The notes under the pieces were generated by a model. It had not been told where the DNA came from, did not search any database, and saw only the letters and a program-made list of their open reading frames with translations. The translations under genes and the position numbers were made by a program. DNA of 64,000 nt. It comes from Urechidicola croceus. Its GTDB lineage: Bacteria > Bacteroidota > Bacteroidia > Flavobacteriales > Flavobacteriaceae. Shown here piece after piece: positions 40,602-50,461 of this stretch. The stretch covers positions 186,001-250,000 of the forward strand of contig CAJIZG010000003.1 in the NCBI GenBank assembly GCA_905181865.1, read 5' to 3'. How positions within the stretch are numbered: the stretch's first letter is position 1; every line of letters starts with the position of its first letter.

Positions 40602-41827
40602 ATAACTTAAAAAGCGTCTTAATATCTAGCTTTTTACTTTTCAATTTAAACGTAATTAGTGCACAACAATTGGGAACACTTATAGAAGAAGCATTGTTAA
40701 ACAGTCCAGAAATTCAAAAATTTGAATTGCAATACAGTATTGCTTCTGAAAAAGTGAATGAAGTAAACACGATACCTGATACCGAATTTGGTGTTGGTTA
40801 CTTTATAAGCGAGCCAGAAACACGTTCAGGAGCGCAACGCTTTAAAGTATCGGCTAAACAAATGTTGCCTTGGTTTGGCAATATAACTGCAAGAGAAAAT
40901 TATGTGAGCGCTTTGGCAGCTGCTAAATATGAAGACATTATAATTGCCAAAAGAAAACTAGTGGTTTCCGTATCGCAATCTTATTACAATCTATATACTA
41001 ATAAGGCAAAACAAGAGGTATTACTAGAAAACATCAACTTACTTAAAACTTATGAAACACTAGCGTTAACATCTGTTGAAGTTGGAAAAGCATCTGCGGT
41101 AGATGTATTGCGATTACAAATGCGCCAAAATGAAATACAGCAATTATCAGCTATTTTGAGTCAACAATATCTTACTGAACAAACTGCTTTTAATAATTTT
41201 TTGAATAGAGAAAATTATATTGAAATCAATATAGTCGATGAATTGATTATGCCTTCAATAGATTTTGAAATCAACGATGAAAGTATAGTGCTGCATCCTG
41301 AATTGTTGAAATACGATAAACTCTATCAATCTTTAGAAAAATCTGAATTATTGAACCAAAAAGAAAGTAATCCAATGATTGGTTTTGGGCTGGATTATAT
41401 CAATGTTGAAAAGAGATCAGCTATGAATTTCAGAGACAACGGAAAAGATATTGTTATGCCCATGGTCTCGGTTTCTATTCCAATATTTAATAGTAAATAC
41501 AAATCAAAAACCAAACAAAACGAATTACAACAACAGGAGATTATTGCTCAAAAGCAAGAAAGATTAAACATATTGGAAACTTTTTTAGATAAGGCAATAA
41601 ACGATAGAAGCTCTGAAAGAATAAGATATGTAACACAAACTAAAAACTTAAAGCAAGCCAAACATGCACAAGAAATTTTAATCAAAAATTATGAAACAGG
41701 AACGATTGATTTCAATGATGTATTGGATATTCAGGAATTACAACTCAAGTTTCAAATAAATCAAATAGAATCGGTTAAAAGTCATTATATACAAACAACT
41801 CTTATTAACTATTTAACGCAACAGTAA
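40499..41827 (+). CDS. TolC/CusC family outer-membrane efflux protein (annotated start lies in the inserted cassette)
   Basis: AQQLGTLIEEALLNSPEIQKFELQY...SVEVGKASAVDVLRLQMRQNEIQQL; N-terminal ~45 aa atypical. Confidence 0.88.
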   Translation: MKTLSYIAPINKQSFLFSNFNLVNKRTFHFLLFTYNLKSVLISSFLLFNLNVISAQQLGTLIEEALLNSPEIQKFELQYSIASEKVNEVNTIPDTEFGVGYFISEPETRSGAQRFKVSAKQMLPWFGNITARENYVSALAAAKYEDIIIAKRKLVVSVSQSYYNLYTNKAKQEVLLENINLLKTYETLALTSVEVGKASAVDVLRLQMRQNEIQQLSAILSQQYLTEQTAFNNFLNRENYIEINIVDELIMPSIDFEINDESIVLHPELLKYDKLYQSLEKSELLNQKESNPMIGFGLDYINVEKRSAMNFRDNGKDIVMPMVSVSIPIFNSKYKSKTKQNELQQQEIIAQKQERLNILETFLDKAINDRSSERIRYVTQTKNLKQAKHAQEILIKNYETGTIDFNDVLDIQELQLKFQINQIESVKSHYIQTTLINYLTQQ

Positions 41828-42558
41828 TGACACATACATACAAAATAGAAGGAATGACTTGCAACAATTGTAAAGCTTCTGTAGGAAAATATCTAAACAA
41901 CTTAGAACACATGACCAATGTCTCTATTAATCTTGATAAAGGTGAAGCATTATTAACGATGGATGAACATATTACAACGGATGCACTTCAAAACGCATTA
42001 CCAAAAAAATATACGTTAGCAGAAAAAGACGAAAAAAATGTACCCTTGGCGTTCTCAGCGTCAACGATGGTTATAGATAAAGATAAAACCAAACTTCAGC
42101 AATTAAAACCATTAGTACTCATCCTCTTTTACATTACAACAGCCAGTGTATTGTTTCATTATAAAGTTTGGTCTTGGAGTGAATTTATGCTCGACTTTAT
42201 GGGATTGTTCTATATCGTATTTAGTTTCTTCAAAATGCTAGACTTAAAAGGGTTTCCAGAATCTTTTAAAATGTACGACCCATTAGCAAAGCGTATTCCT
42301 ATTTATGGAGGGATTTATCCTTTTATAGAAACGGCTTTGGGTTTAATGTTCTTAATGCGGTTTGAAGTGAACATCGCCTTAATTGTTACACTTATTGTTT
42401 TAAGTATAACGACTATTGGAGTCACAAAAACACTTTTAGATAAAAAATCTATTCGTTGCGCTTGTTTAGGAACTGCATTAAAATTACCAATGACAGAAGC
42501 AACATTTATAGAAAATACCATTATGATTGTAATGGCTTTACTAATGCTGATGTTTTAA
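41827..42558 (+). CDS. HMA domain fused to MauE/DoxX-like membrane domain
   Basis: YKIEGMTCNNCKASV (HMA) followed by four hydrophobic segments and KKSIRCACLGTALKLPMT. Confidence 0.82.
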   Translation: MTHTYKIEGMTCNNCKASVGKYLNNLEHMTNVSINLDKGEALLTMDEHITTDALQNALPKKYTLAEKDEKNVPLAFSASTMVIDKDKTKLQQLKPLVLILFYITTASVLFHYKVWSWSEFMLDFMGLFYIVFSFFKMLDLKGFPESFKMYDPLAKRIPIYGGIYPFIETALGLMFLMRFEVNIALIVTLIVLSITTIGVTKTLLDKKSIRCACLGTALKLPMTEATFIENTIMIVMALLMLMF

Positions 42559-42770
42559 TGATACATAAATCAGTTTTTAAAATATCAAAAATGGATTGTC
42601 CGTCAGAAGAGAACCTGAGTAGGATAAAACTCTCTGATATTGAAGGTGTCAAGCAACTCGATTTTGATTTAGAGCATCGGATTTTGACAGTATTTCATAC
42701 AAAAGATATAATTAATATAGAAAAAGCGATACTGAAGGTTCAATTTCATTGGCTTGGGAAAAAATTTTGA
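42558..42770 (+). CDS. Short HMA-like protein, possibly truncated relative to cation-transporter homologues
   Basis: MIHKSVFKISKMDCPSEENLSRIKLSDIEGVKQLDFDLEHRILTVFHT; ATG overlaps the preceding stop (TAATG). Confidence 0.7.
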   Translation: MIHKSVFKISKMDCPSEENLSRIKLSDIEGVKQLDFDLEHRILTVFHTKDIINIEKAILKVQFHWLGKKF

Positions 42771-42814
42771 TTGATTTTAATTTTATAGTAAAACAATGAT
42801 AAAACGATTAGAAA

Positions 42815-44593
42815 ATGAAAAATAAAAAAACAGTTATTTATATAGGTATTCTTGCCGTTGGTGTTTTATTAGGTTGGTTGCTTTTTGGAGGAGCTTCAAC
42901 TTCTAAAACAGTGCATAATCACGCTGAAATGTCAGAAACTAATCAAATGTGGACCTGTTCTATGCACCTACAGATTATGCAGCCAGAAGCGGGCGATTGC
43001 CCTATTTGTGGTATGGATTTAATTCCTGCAGAAACGAGTGCTGATGGTTTACTAGCAGATCAATTTAAGTTAACAGAAAATGCTTTGGCTTTAGCTAATA
43101 TTCAAACTTCAATTGTTGGTAATCGCAATCAAAAAGATAATTTCGTAAAATTATCTGGTAAAATTGTTGAGAATGAAGAAGCAAATACGGTTCAAGTCAG
43201 TTATTTTTCTGGAAGAATCGAGCAATTAAATGTTAGTTTTACAGGTGAAGACATTCGAAAAGGGCAATTGTTGGCGACTATTTATTCGCCAGAACTATAT
43301 GCTGCACAACAAGAATTAATTACAGCAGTGTCTTTAAAAGAATCGCAACCTGCACTTTACAAAGCGGTGCGTAATAAACTAAAAATCTGGAAACTTTCTG
43401 AAAATCAGATTCAGCAGATTGAAACATCCGGAAAGGTAAAAGAAAACTTCCCTGTTTATGCAACAGTTTCGGGCACTGTATCAGAAAAATTAGTAACAAA
43501 AGGCGCATCAATTAAACAAGGTCAGCCGCTGCTTAAAATCGCAAATCTTACGAATGTTTGGGCAAATTTTAATGTCTACGAAAATCAAATCAGTCAATTT
43601 AAAAAAGGACAAGAAATTTCTATAACTACCAATGTCTATGCAAATAAAGAATTTAAGGCGAAAGTAGATTTTATAGATCCTGTTTTAAATACAAAAACAC
43701 GAACTGTAATTATAAGAGCGGTATTAAATAATAAAGATGCTATCTTTAAACCCGGTATGTTTGTTGAAGGAAAAATAAAAGGAATCACTTTAAATAAAGA
43801 ACAGGTATTGACCATTCCATCATCGGCTATTTTATGGACAGGTAAACGCTCTGTAGTCTATTTAAAAACCAACCCAAACGCTCCTGTTTTTGAAATGCGT
43901 AAAATTACATTAGGCACTATGGTTGGTGATTATTATGAAGTGCTAGAAGGTTTGAATAAGGGTGATGAAATCGTAACAAACGGAACATTTACCGTGGATG
44001 CTGCGGCACAATTAAAAGGTAAAAAATCAATGATGAACAAAGAAGGTGATATGGCTATGAATGGTCATGAGGGACATATGGTTATGGATAAAAGCATTCC
44101 AGTAAAAAATGAGGAGCATACGAATATGAATGAAAGGCTGAAAGTGTCAAAGGTTTTTCAAAATCAATTAAAAATAGTTTTTAATAATTATATCAAATTA
44201 AAAGATGCTTTAGTTAAAGATGATTCAAATAACGTAATGGCAGAATCAAAAAAACTATTAGTTAATTTGACAAAAATTGACATGAAACTATTAATAGATA
44301 AAAAAGCTCATAATCATTGGATGCTATTAGAAAAAGAAATAAAAAGAGCGGCAACTTTAATTTCAAATACATCGGGTATTAAAGAACAAAAAAATTATTT
44401 TAAACATTTGTCAACATATATGGCAAATGCTATTCAACTATATGGAGTTAATGAAAAAGTCTATTATCAATTTTGTCCTATGGGAGATAATAATAAGGGG
44501 GCTTATTGGTTAAGTAAAGAAGAAAAAGTAATTAATCCATATTTTGGTGATGCAATGCTAACATGTGGAGAAGTAAAACAAGTAATAGAATAA
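42815..44593 (+). CDS. cusB: CusB-type RND periplasmic adaptor with N-terminal heavy-metal-binding domain and C-terminal DUF3347
   Basis: WTCSMHLQIMQPEAGDCPICGMDLIP; membrane-fusion core; C-terminal KNYFKHLSTYMANAIQLYG...YYQFCPMGDNNKGAYWLS. Confidence 0.9.
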   Translation: MKNKKTVIYIGILAVGVLLGWLLFGGASTSKTVHNHAEMSETNQMWTCSMHLQIMQPEAGDCPICGMDLIPAETSADGLLADQFKLTENALALANIQTSIVGNRNQKDNFVKLSGKIVENEEANTVQVSYFSGRIEQLNVSFTGEDIRKGQLLATIYSPELYAAQQELITAVSLKESQPALYKAVRNKLKIWKLSENQIQQIETSGKVKENFPVYATVSGTVSEKLVTKGASIKQGQPLLKIANLTNVWANFNVYENQISQFKKGQEISITTNVYANKEFKAKVDFIDPVLNTKTRTVIIRAVLNNKDAIFKPGMFVEGKIKGITLNKEQVLTIPSSAILWTGKRSVVYLKTNPNAPVFEMRKITLGTMVGDYYEVLEGLNKGDEIVTNGTFTVDAAAQLKGKKSMMNKEGDMAMNGHEGHMVMDKSIPVKNEEHTNMNERLKVSKVFQNQLKIVFNNYIKLKDALVKDDSNNVMAESKKLLVNLTKIDMKLLIDKKAHNHWMLLEKEIKRAATLISNTSGIKEQKNYFKHLSTYMANAIQLYGVNEKVYYQFCPMGDNNKGAYWLSKEEKVINPYFGDAMLTCGEVKQVIE

Positions 44594-44611
44594 TAATTAA
44601 AATTTTAAACA

Positions 44612-45052
44612 ATGAAAAAAGTAATTTTAAGTGTGGTTGTTGTACTAGCAACTATCGTGTTAACAAGCTGTAAAAGCGAATCTAAAAAAGAAAAAGTAAC
44701 AACAACCGAAATATCTAAAGAAAATGGTATCACAGCTATTACTTTTGGTGTAAGAGGAAACTGTACCATGTGTAAAAAAACCATTGAAAAAGCAGCGAAC
44801 AGTGTTGAAGGCGTTTCTATTGCAACTTGGGATGTAGGTAAAAAGAAAATTGATGTGTCTTTTGATGATGCCAAAACAAGTGCAATGGCAATTCATAAAG
44901 CAATTGCAGCATCAGGTTATGATACCGAAAAACATGTAGGTAGTGAAGATGCTTACAACGGTTTACCTGGTTGCTGTCAATATGACCATGCAATGGTAAT
45001 GAATCAGTCTGTTGAAATGAAAGAAGATAGTCATTCAAATCACGATCATTAA
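44612..45052 (+). CDS. HMA-domain lipoprotein
   Basis: Lipobox LTSCKSE; FGVRGNCTMCKKTIEKAANSVEGV; His-rich C-terminus HSNHDH. Confidence 0.85.
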   Translation: MKKVILSVVVVLATIVLTSCKSESKKEKVTTTEISKENGITAITFGVRGNCTMCKKTIEKAANSVEGVSIATWDVGKKKIDVSFDDAKTSAMAIHKAIAASGYDTEKHVGSEDAYNGLPGCCQYDHAMVMNQSVEMKEDSHSNHDH

Positions 45053-45117
45053 AATTAAGAACAAATAGATGCTATTTGCGAAGACTTAAATGACCCCAAA
45101 TAATCCTCTAACCTAAA

Positions 45118-47064
45118 ATGAAAAAATTTTTGCTTTTGAAACCGATTTTTTGGTTTTTTATAATTGGAATTGGAATCACTACTATAAGTAGGCTTTTACT
45201 TTTATTAATATTCACGTCTAGGGTTACAATAGTTGAGAACTATTGGCTCCTATTTCCGATCGGATTAAGGATAGATGTTATATTGTTATCATATATAGCC
45301 CTATTGCCCACGTTACTTATTCTTTTATTACCAGATAGTATCGTTCGCAGAATTGGAGGGTTTATTCGTTCTTATTTAGTACTATTTTTATTGTTACTAC
45401 TGTTTATGGAATTGGCAACTCCTAGTTTTTTGATGCAGTATGATACTAGACCAAATAGACTGTTTATAGAGTATTTAATTTACCCCAAAGAAGTTTTTAC
45501 GATGCTCTTAAAAGGTTTTGTTGAAATTTTAGTTGTCGCGATTATTGCTTTATTAATTATTGGGTATTTTTTAATTATTAAATCTAGAAAACTATTTAAA
45601 TTGCAAAATGCTAGTTCTTATTTATTTAAGTTGCTATTATTCCCCATCGTTGCTTTTTTATTATTTTTTGGTGCACGTTCTAGTTTAACTTCTAAACGTC
45701 CGATAAATGCTAGTGATGCGGTGTTTTCTAATGATCAGTTTACAAATAGTTTAGCTCTAAACTCACTTTATACTGTTGGCTTTGCGCTGTATTCTTTAAA
45801 AAATGAAGAAAACATGATTAAAATGTACGGAAAACTTCCAGTGGAAGAGTCCTTACAGAGAGTTAAGAAATATATGACTGCAAATAGTAAAGACTTTGAT
45901 AATGAAGAAATCCCATTGTTACATCTACAAAAAAGCACTCATAAAAGAGAAAAGCCCTATAATTTAGTTGTTTTTTTACAAGAAAGTATCGGAGCAGAGT
46001 ATGTTGGTGTATTGGGAGGATTGCCTTTAACTCCTAATTTTGACGAACTAAGCAAGGAAGGTATGTTGTTTACCAATATTTATGCAACTGGCACAAGAAG
46101 TGTTAGGGGGATTGAAGCGGTAACTACTGGATTCTTACCGACGCCATCAACGAGCGTGGTTAAATTAGGGAAATCACAAAATAATTTTTTTTCTTTGGCA
46201 GAAGTTTTAAAAAGAAAAGGGTATGCGACGAGTTTTATATATGGAGGTTCCGCTAATTTTGATAATATGGCCTCTTTTTTTAATGGAAATGGATTTGATG
46301 AAATCATTGATGAACGTGACTTTAAAAAAGACGATTACGATTTTAAAGGTACTTGGGGGGTGTCGGACGAATCTTTGGTTAAAAAAGGAAATAATTTGTA
46401 TAAATCATATGGCGATAAACCTTTTTTTTCATTGATGTTCTCAAGTTCAAATCATGAGCCTTTTGAATTTCCCGATGGTAAAATCACCTTGTATGATGAA
46501 AAGAAAAACACTGTTAATAATGCAATCAAATACGCTGATTACGCAATTGGAGAGTTCTTTAAAATCGCTAAGACTCAAAATTACTTTGATAATACGGTGT
46601 TTATAGTAATCGCTGACCATAACACAAGAACGTGGGGTAGTGAACTCATTCCCGTTAATAAATTTCATATTCCAGCACTAATCATTGCGCCCAACATTGA
46701 AGGTGGGTTTAATTATGATAAACTATGTAGTCAAATAGACATTCCTCCGACTTTGTTAGATTTAATAGGGATAGATGTCAAAACACCAATGATCGGACGA
46801 AATATTTTTCAATTAAATGATTCTATCCAAGGAAGAGCCATTATGCAATTCCATTCTACAAATGCTTTTAGAAGCGGAGATGATTTGATAGTTCTTCAAG
46901 CAGATAAAAAAGCTGTTCAGTTTAAAGTTGGAGAAAATGATGGATTAACTGAAATAGAGAAGGTGGATGAAAAGCTTGCCAAGGATGCTTTGGCCCATAT
47001 CATTTCAGCCTCTTATTTATATAATTCAAGAAAATATAAATTGCCAACCCCAACAAACAAATAG
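45118..47064 (+). CDS. LTA synthase-like membrane sulfatase/phosphoglycerol transferase
   Basis: N-terminal TM helices; LVVFLQESIGAEYVG...ATGTRSVRGIEAVTTG; SSSNHEPF; IADHNTR. Confidence 0.88.
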   Translation: MKKFLLLKPIFWFFIIGIGITTISRLLLLLIFTSRVTIVENYWLLFPIGLRIDVILLSYIALLPTLLILLLPDSIVRRIGGFIRSYLVLFLLLLLFMELATPSFLMQYDTRPNRLFIEYLIYPKEVFTMLLKGFVEILVVAIIALLIIGYFLIIKSRKLFKLQNASSYLFKLLLFPIVAFLLFFGARSSLTSKRPINASDAVFSNDQFTNSLALNSLYTVGFALYSLKNEENMIKMYGKLPVEESLQRVKKYMTANSKDFDNEEIPLLHLQKSTHKREKPYNLVVFLQESIGAEYVGVLGGLPLTPNFDELSKEGMLFTNIYATGTRSVRGIEAVTTGFLPTPSTSVVKLGKSQNNFFSLAEVLKRKGYATSFIYGGSANFDNMASFFNGNGFDEIIDERDFKKDDYDFKGTWGVSDESLVKKGNNLYKSYGDKPFFSLMFSSSNHEPFEFPDGKITLYDEKKNTVNNAIKYADYAIGEFFKIAKTQNYFDNTVFIVIADHNTRTWGSELIPVNKFHIPALIIAPNIEGGFNYDKLCSQIDIPPTLLDLIGIDVKTPMIGRNIFQLNDSIQGRAIMQFHSTNAFRSGDDLIVLQADKKAVQFKVGENDGLTEIEKVDEKLAKDALAHIISASYLYNSRKYKLPTPTNK

Positions 47065-47067
47065 TCA

Positions 47068-47949
47068 ATGCCAAAAATTCACTTTATTGTAAATCCAATA
47101 GCTGGTTCTGGCACACATAATTTTTCAGAGTCTTATTTTCAAGATTATTTTGAAAGTAACCAATATAACTTGACTGTAAAATATTCTGAATATAAGGGTC
47201 ACGCTGTCGATTTAACAAAAGAGTCTATTGCCCAAGATGCAACTATTATAGTTGCTTGTGGTGGAGATGGTACCATAAATGAGGTAGCATCTGCTTTAGT
47301 TAGCACTAATATCCCTCTCGGTATTATTCCAGTAGGGTCTGGGAATGGTTTAGCCTCAAACCTTAAAATCTCTAATAAAATTGAAGAAGCAATTGAGATT
47401 ATAAAAAATAATTTACAAACAAGAATTGATGTAGGTTGTGTCAATAATTATTATTTCTTTAGCAATACTGGTTTTGGTATTGATGCAATCGTTATTAAAA
47501 ACTACGAAGCATCTCAAAAAAGAACATTGTATTACTATTTAATAGCAACCTTAAAATCGGTTGTAAATTTTTATAAAAATAAGGATATCACTATAGAAAT
47601 AGATGGTTTGGAAACTATGGAAAATCCGTTTTTAATTTTTATTTCAAACTCTAATGAATTGGGATATGGTGTAAGTTTAACACCCAGAGCATTGCTACAA
47701 GACGGACTGTTGGATGTTGTTATTGTACCCCGATTAAATAAAAGTGCAATGTTGCTATTTGGGATATTTATGCTTTTTAAAAAACCAGAATTATTAAAAG
47801 GTGTACGATGTTTTCAGACAAAAACGATTAAACTATTTCGGAAGCAAGGAACTCTATTTCAATCTCAAATGGATGGAGAGTTTATGAATATTCAAGATAC
47901 CACTCTATCTATTTCCTTAAAAGAAAAAGCACTATTAGTTATAAAATAG
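47068..47949 (+). CDS. Diacylglycerol kinase / YegS-like lipid kinase
   Basis: HFIVNPIAGSGTHN; VACGGDGTINEVASAL; GIIPVGSGNGLASNL. Confidence 0.93.
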   Translation: MPKIHFIVNPIAGSGTHNFSESYFQDYFESNQYNLTVKYSEYKGHAVDLTKESIAQDATIIVACGGDGTINEVASALVSTNIPLGIIPVGSGNGLASNLKISNKIEEAIEIIKNNLQTRIDVGCVNNYYFFSNTGFGIDAIVIKNYEASQKRTLYYYLIATLKSVVNFYKNKDITIEIDGLETMENPFLIFISNSNELGYGVSLTPRALLQDGLLDVVIVPRLNKSAMLLFGIFMLFKKPELLKGVRCFQTKTIKLFRKQGTLFQSQMDGEFMNIQDTTLSISLKEKALLVIK

Positions 47950-48078
47950 TAAGTTTTTAGATTCTGGCACATATATTTTTATTAAGACTTTAGTTTTAGT
48001 TATGAATCGTATTAAAATAGAAAATAAGAACATAGACGAAAAACTACTTTAATTGTTACTTAAAATAAATTCTAAGTA

Positions 48079-48574
48079 TTGCTTATATCTTTTAAAAATT
48101 ATTTGATGTCTACTATAATTTTAATACTCATAAATGTTCATTGTGTAAATGCGCAAAAATCTGCTATAGAAATAGTAGGCGATATCGCACTTTTTGCAAT
48201 GCCTATAGCTACAATTTCTACAACTTTTATTAAAACTTGGCAGTTTACAAATGAGTTTTTACTAAGTCAAGACCAGATTTTAGCGAAAAAATGCTTTTCC
48301 TTCTGGACATACTTCTACTATATTTCAAAGCGCTTCATTTATTCATCGTAGGTATGGTTTTACGTAAAGTATTCCAGCGTATGCCGTTGTAGGTTTTACT
48401 GCATTTAGTAGAGTTGATGCCGACAAGCATGATGGGTGGGATATACTCGCAGGAGCCTTAATAGCTGCTGGGAGTACCTATTTTTTTATAACACCATATC
48501 AAAAAGAACATATGGAATTAACTTTTAATAGTTCTAAGAATAATTATTTCGTAGGTTTTACGTACACATTTTAA
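48079..48574 (+). pseudogene. PAP2 superfamily phosphatase pseudogene
   Basis: Frame 1 N-terminus AQKSAIEIVGDIALFAMPIATISTTFIKTWQFTNEFLLS; other frame AFPSGHTSTIFQSASFIHRRYGFT*SIPAYAVVGFTAFSRVDADKHDGWDILAGALIAAGSTYFFITPYQKEHMELTF...GFTYTF*. Confidence 0.85.
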
Positions 48575-48651
48575 TCGCCCTATTTATTTGATAAAGTTGT
48601 GTTGCTGAATTTAACACAATATTATAATATATAAAATGATCTCGTACTTTT

Positions 48652-49980
48652 CTATTTCTTTATGTTCTTTTTAGACTCCTCCGGTTTCCGTAATTGTGCC
48701 AAGTAATTTGCTACTATTTTATCTACTAGTTCCTCTTTTGTTAAGTGATGAAATATATTTTTTACCTTTGCTTTAAAATCTTGAGACACCTCTCGATTAG
48801 GTTTGGTCTTAAATATTTTCTTTGCCCATAATAAACCATTATTTTCCTCAATACTTTGCGAATCTGCTTTTATGAATTTCTTAAAAATAATACCTAATTT
48901 ATTTTCAAAATTGATTATATCTTTAACTTCGTCTTTTTGCAAGATGGTTATCGAAAGCCCATTTTTTCCTGCCCTAGCAGTGCGTCCACTTCTATGTACA
49001 TAGGTATCAAATGTATCTGGTAAATGATAATTGACTACGTATGAAATTTCTTTTACATCAATACCTCTCGCTGCTAAATCGGTAGCAACTAAAATATCGA
49101 TATATCCTTCTCGGAATTGCCCCATAATACGGTCTCGAATACCTTGGGATAAACTACCATGTATAGCACCAGAAGAAAACTTATTTATCGCTAAATTTTT
49201 AGCTAATTTATTGACTGCAGCTTTGGTTTTACAAAAAATAATACCGCGTTCGCCTTCTTTAGAATTTAAAAAATGAAGCAATACTTCTAATTTTTCTATG
49301 GGTTCTACAACCACATATTGATGGGCGATACCTTGATGCCCCATAGTTGCCATGTCTGCTTCTATATGCAACACTTGCTTTGACATATAATTTTGAACCA
49401 ATTGTTTTATGGCTCCTGACATGGTTGCAGTAAATAATAGCGTTCTTCTAGATTTTGGAATATCTTTTATAATTATGTCCACCTCTTCTTTTAAAGCACT
49501 CAGCATTTCATCTGCTTCATCCAATACTAAATAATTTAATTTTTTGATATCAATAGCATCACGTTTCATTAAATCAACCAAACGTCCAGGAGTCGCTACA
49601 ATCAGATGGATTGTCGTTTTCAAACATTCAATTTGAGGTTTTATAGGAGTACCCCCGCATAATAATGCGATCGCTTTTTTTTGGCTCTCCGCAGCAAAGG
49701 ATAGTAAATTAGCATAAATTTGTTGCCCTAATTCTCTTGTAGGCGCCAATATAAGCGTCTGGATATCCGTATTCTCTGCATCAATCAACTGCAGTAAAGG
49801 CAATCCAAAAGCAGCTGTTTTTCCTGTTCCTGTTTTTGCTAAAACAACAATATCTTCTTTTTGATTTAGAACAATCGGAATTGTCTTTTCCTGAATTTCG
49901 GTTGGAACAGAAATTTGTAAATGAACTAAACTTTGTTGCAATTGTTCATTAACTCCTAAATCTAAAAACTGTTTTGACAT
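48652..49980 (-). CDS. DEAD/DEAH-box RNA helicase
   Basis: AKTGTGKTAAFGLPL, PTRELGQQIY, LDEADEML, ATMSG, HRSGRTARAGK; start at ATG 49980 preferred over 50070. Confidence 0.95.
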   Translation of the reverse strand: MSKQFLDLGVNEQLQQSLVHLQISVPTEIQEKTIPIVLNQKEDIVVLAKTGTGKTAAFGLPLLQLIDAENTDIQTLILAPTRELGQQIYANLLSFAAESQKKAIALLCGGTPIKPQIECLKTTIHLIVATPGRLVDLMKRDAIDIKKLNYLVLDEADEMLSALKEEVDIIIKDIPKSRRTLLFTATMSGAIKQLVQNYMSKQVLHIEADMATMGHQGIAHQYVVVEPIEKLEVLLHFLNSKEGERGIIFCKTKAAVNKLAKNLAINKFSSGAIHGSLSQGIRDRIMGQFREGYIDILVATDLAARGIDVKEISYVVNYHLPDTFDTYVHRSGRTARAGKNGLSITILQKDEVKDIINFENKLGIIFKKFIKADSQSIEENNGLLWAKKIFKTKPNREVSQDFKAKVKNIFHHLTKEELVDKIVANYLAQLRKPEESKKNIKK

Positions 49981-49994
49981 AAAGTGTTTTTCTG

Positions 49995-50002
49995 CAAAGA
50001 TA
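49995..50002 (-). promoter_or_regulatory. Bacteroidota -7 box (TATCTTTG on minus strand) for helicase
   Basis: CAAAGATA 15 bp upstream of ATG 49980; supports the shorter start. Confidence 0.5.
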
Positions 50003-50461
50003 ACCACACTTTTGGAAATAATTCTACCAATTTGGTTTGTTATTCTTTTTATTAGTGCCATATAAAACATTGTTAAACGAACAGGCTACAATACAATATT
50101 TGCATTCCACACTTATCTACTTAATTAGGATGGCATCTCGCTTCGCTCCTATCGTCGTTCGTAAAGAGAAGGTTTTCTCACACTTGCCGTTTTTATAAAT
50201 AAGTGCCCGTGAACTTAGGGCTTACTTTGGCTAGTCCCTAAACTTATTTTTAAATTTCATTAAGGCTGAGGTAAAGCCTTAAGATTATTTTTTTGATAAA
50301 ATTTAATATCCCGACCTAATATTACTTCATATTTATCAAGTACTAAGTCGTATTTTTGAATGCTCCGCGGTTGTTCGTATTTAAAATTACGGGGCCAAAA
50401 TTATTTTATGATAAGTCTTGTGAAGTGGATTGAAGTTTTGAGAAATATACACGAGATTGTA

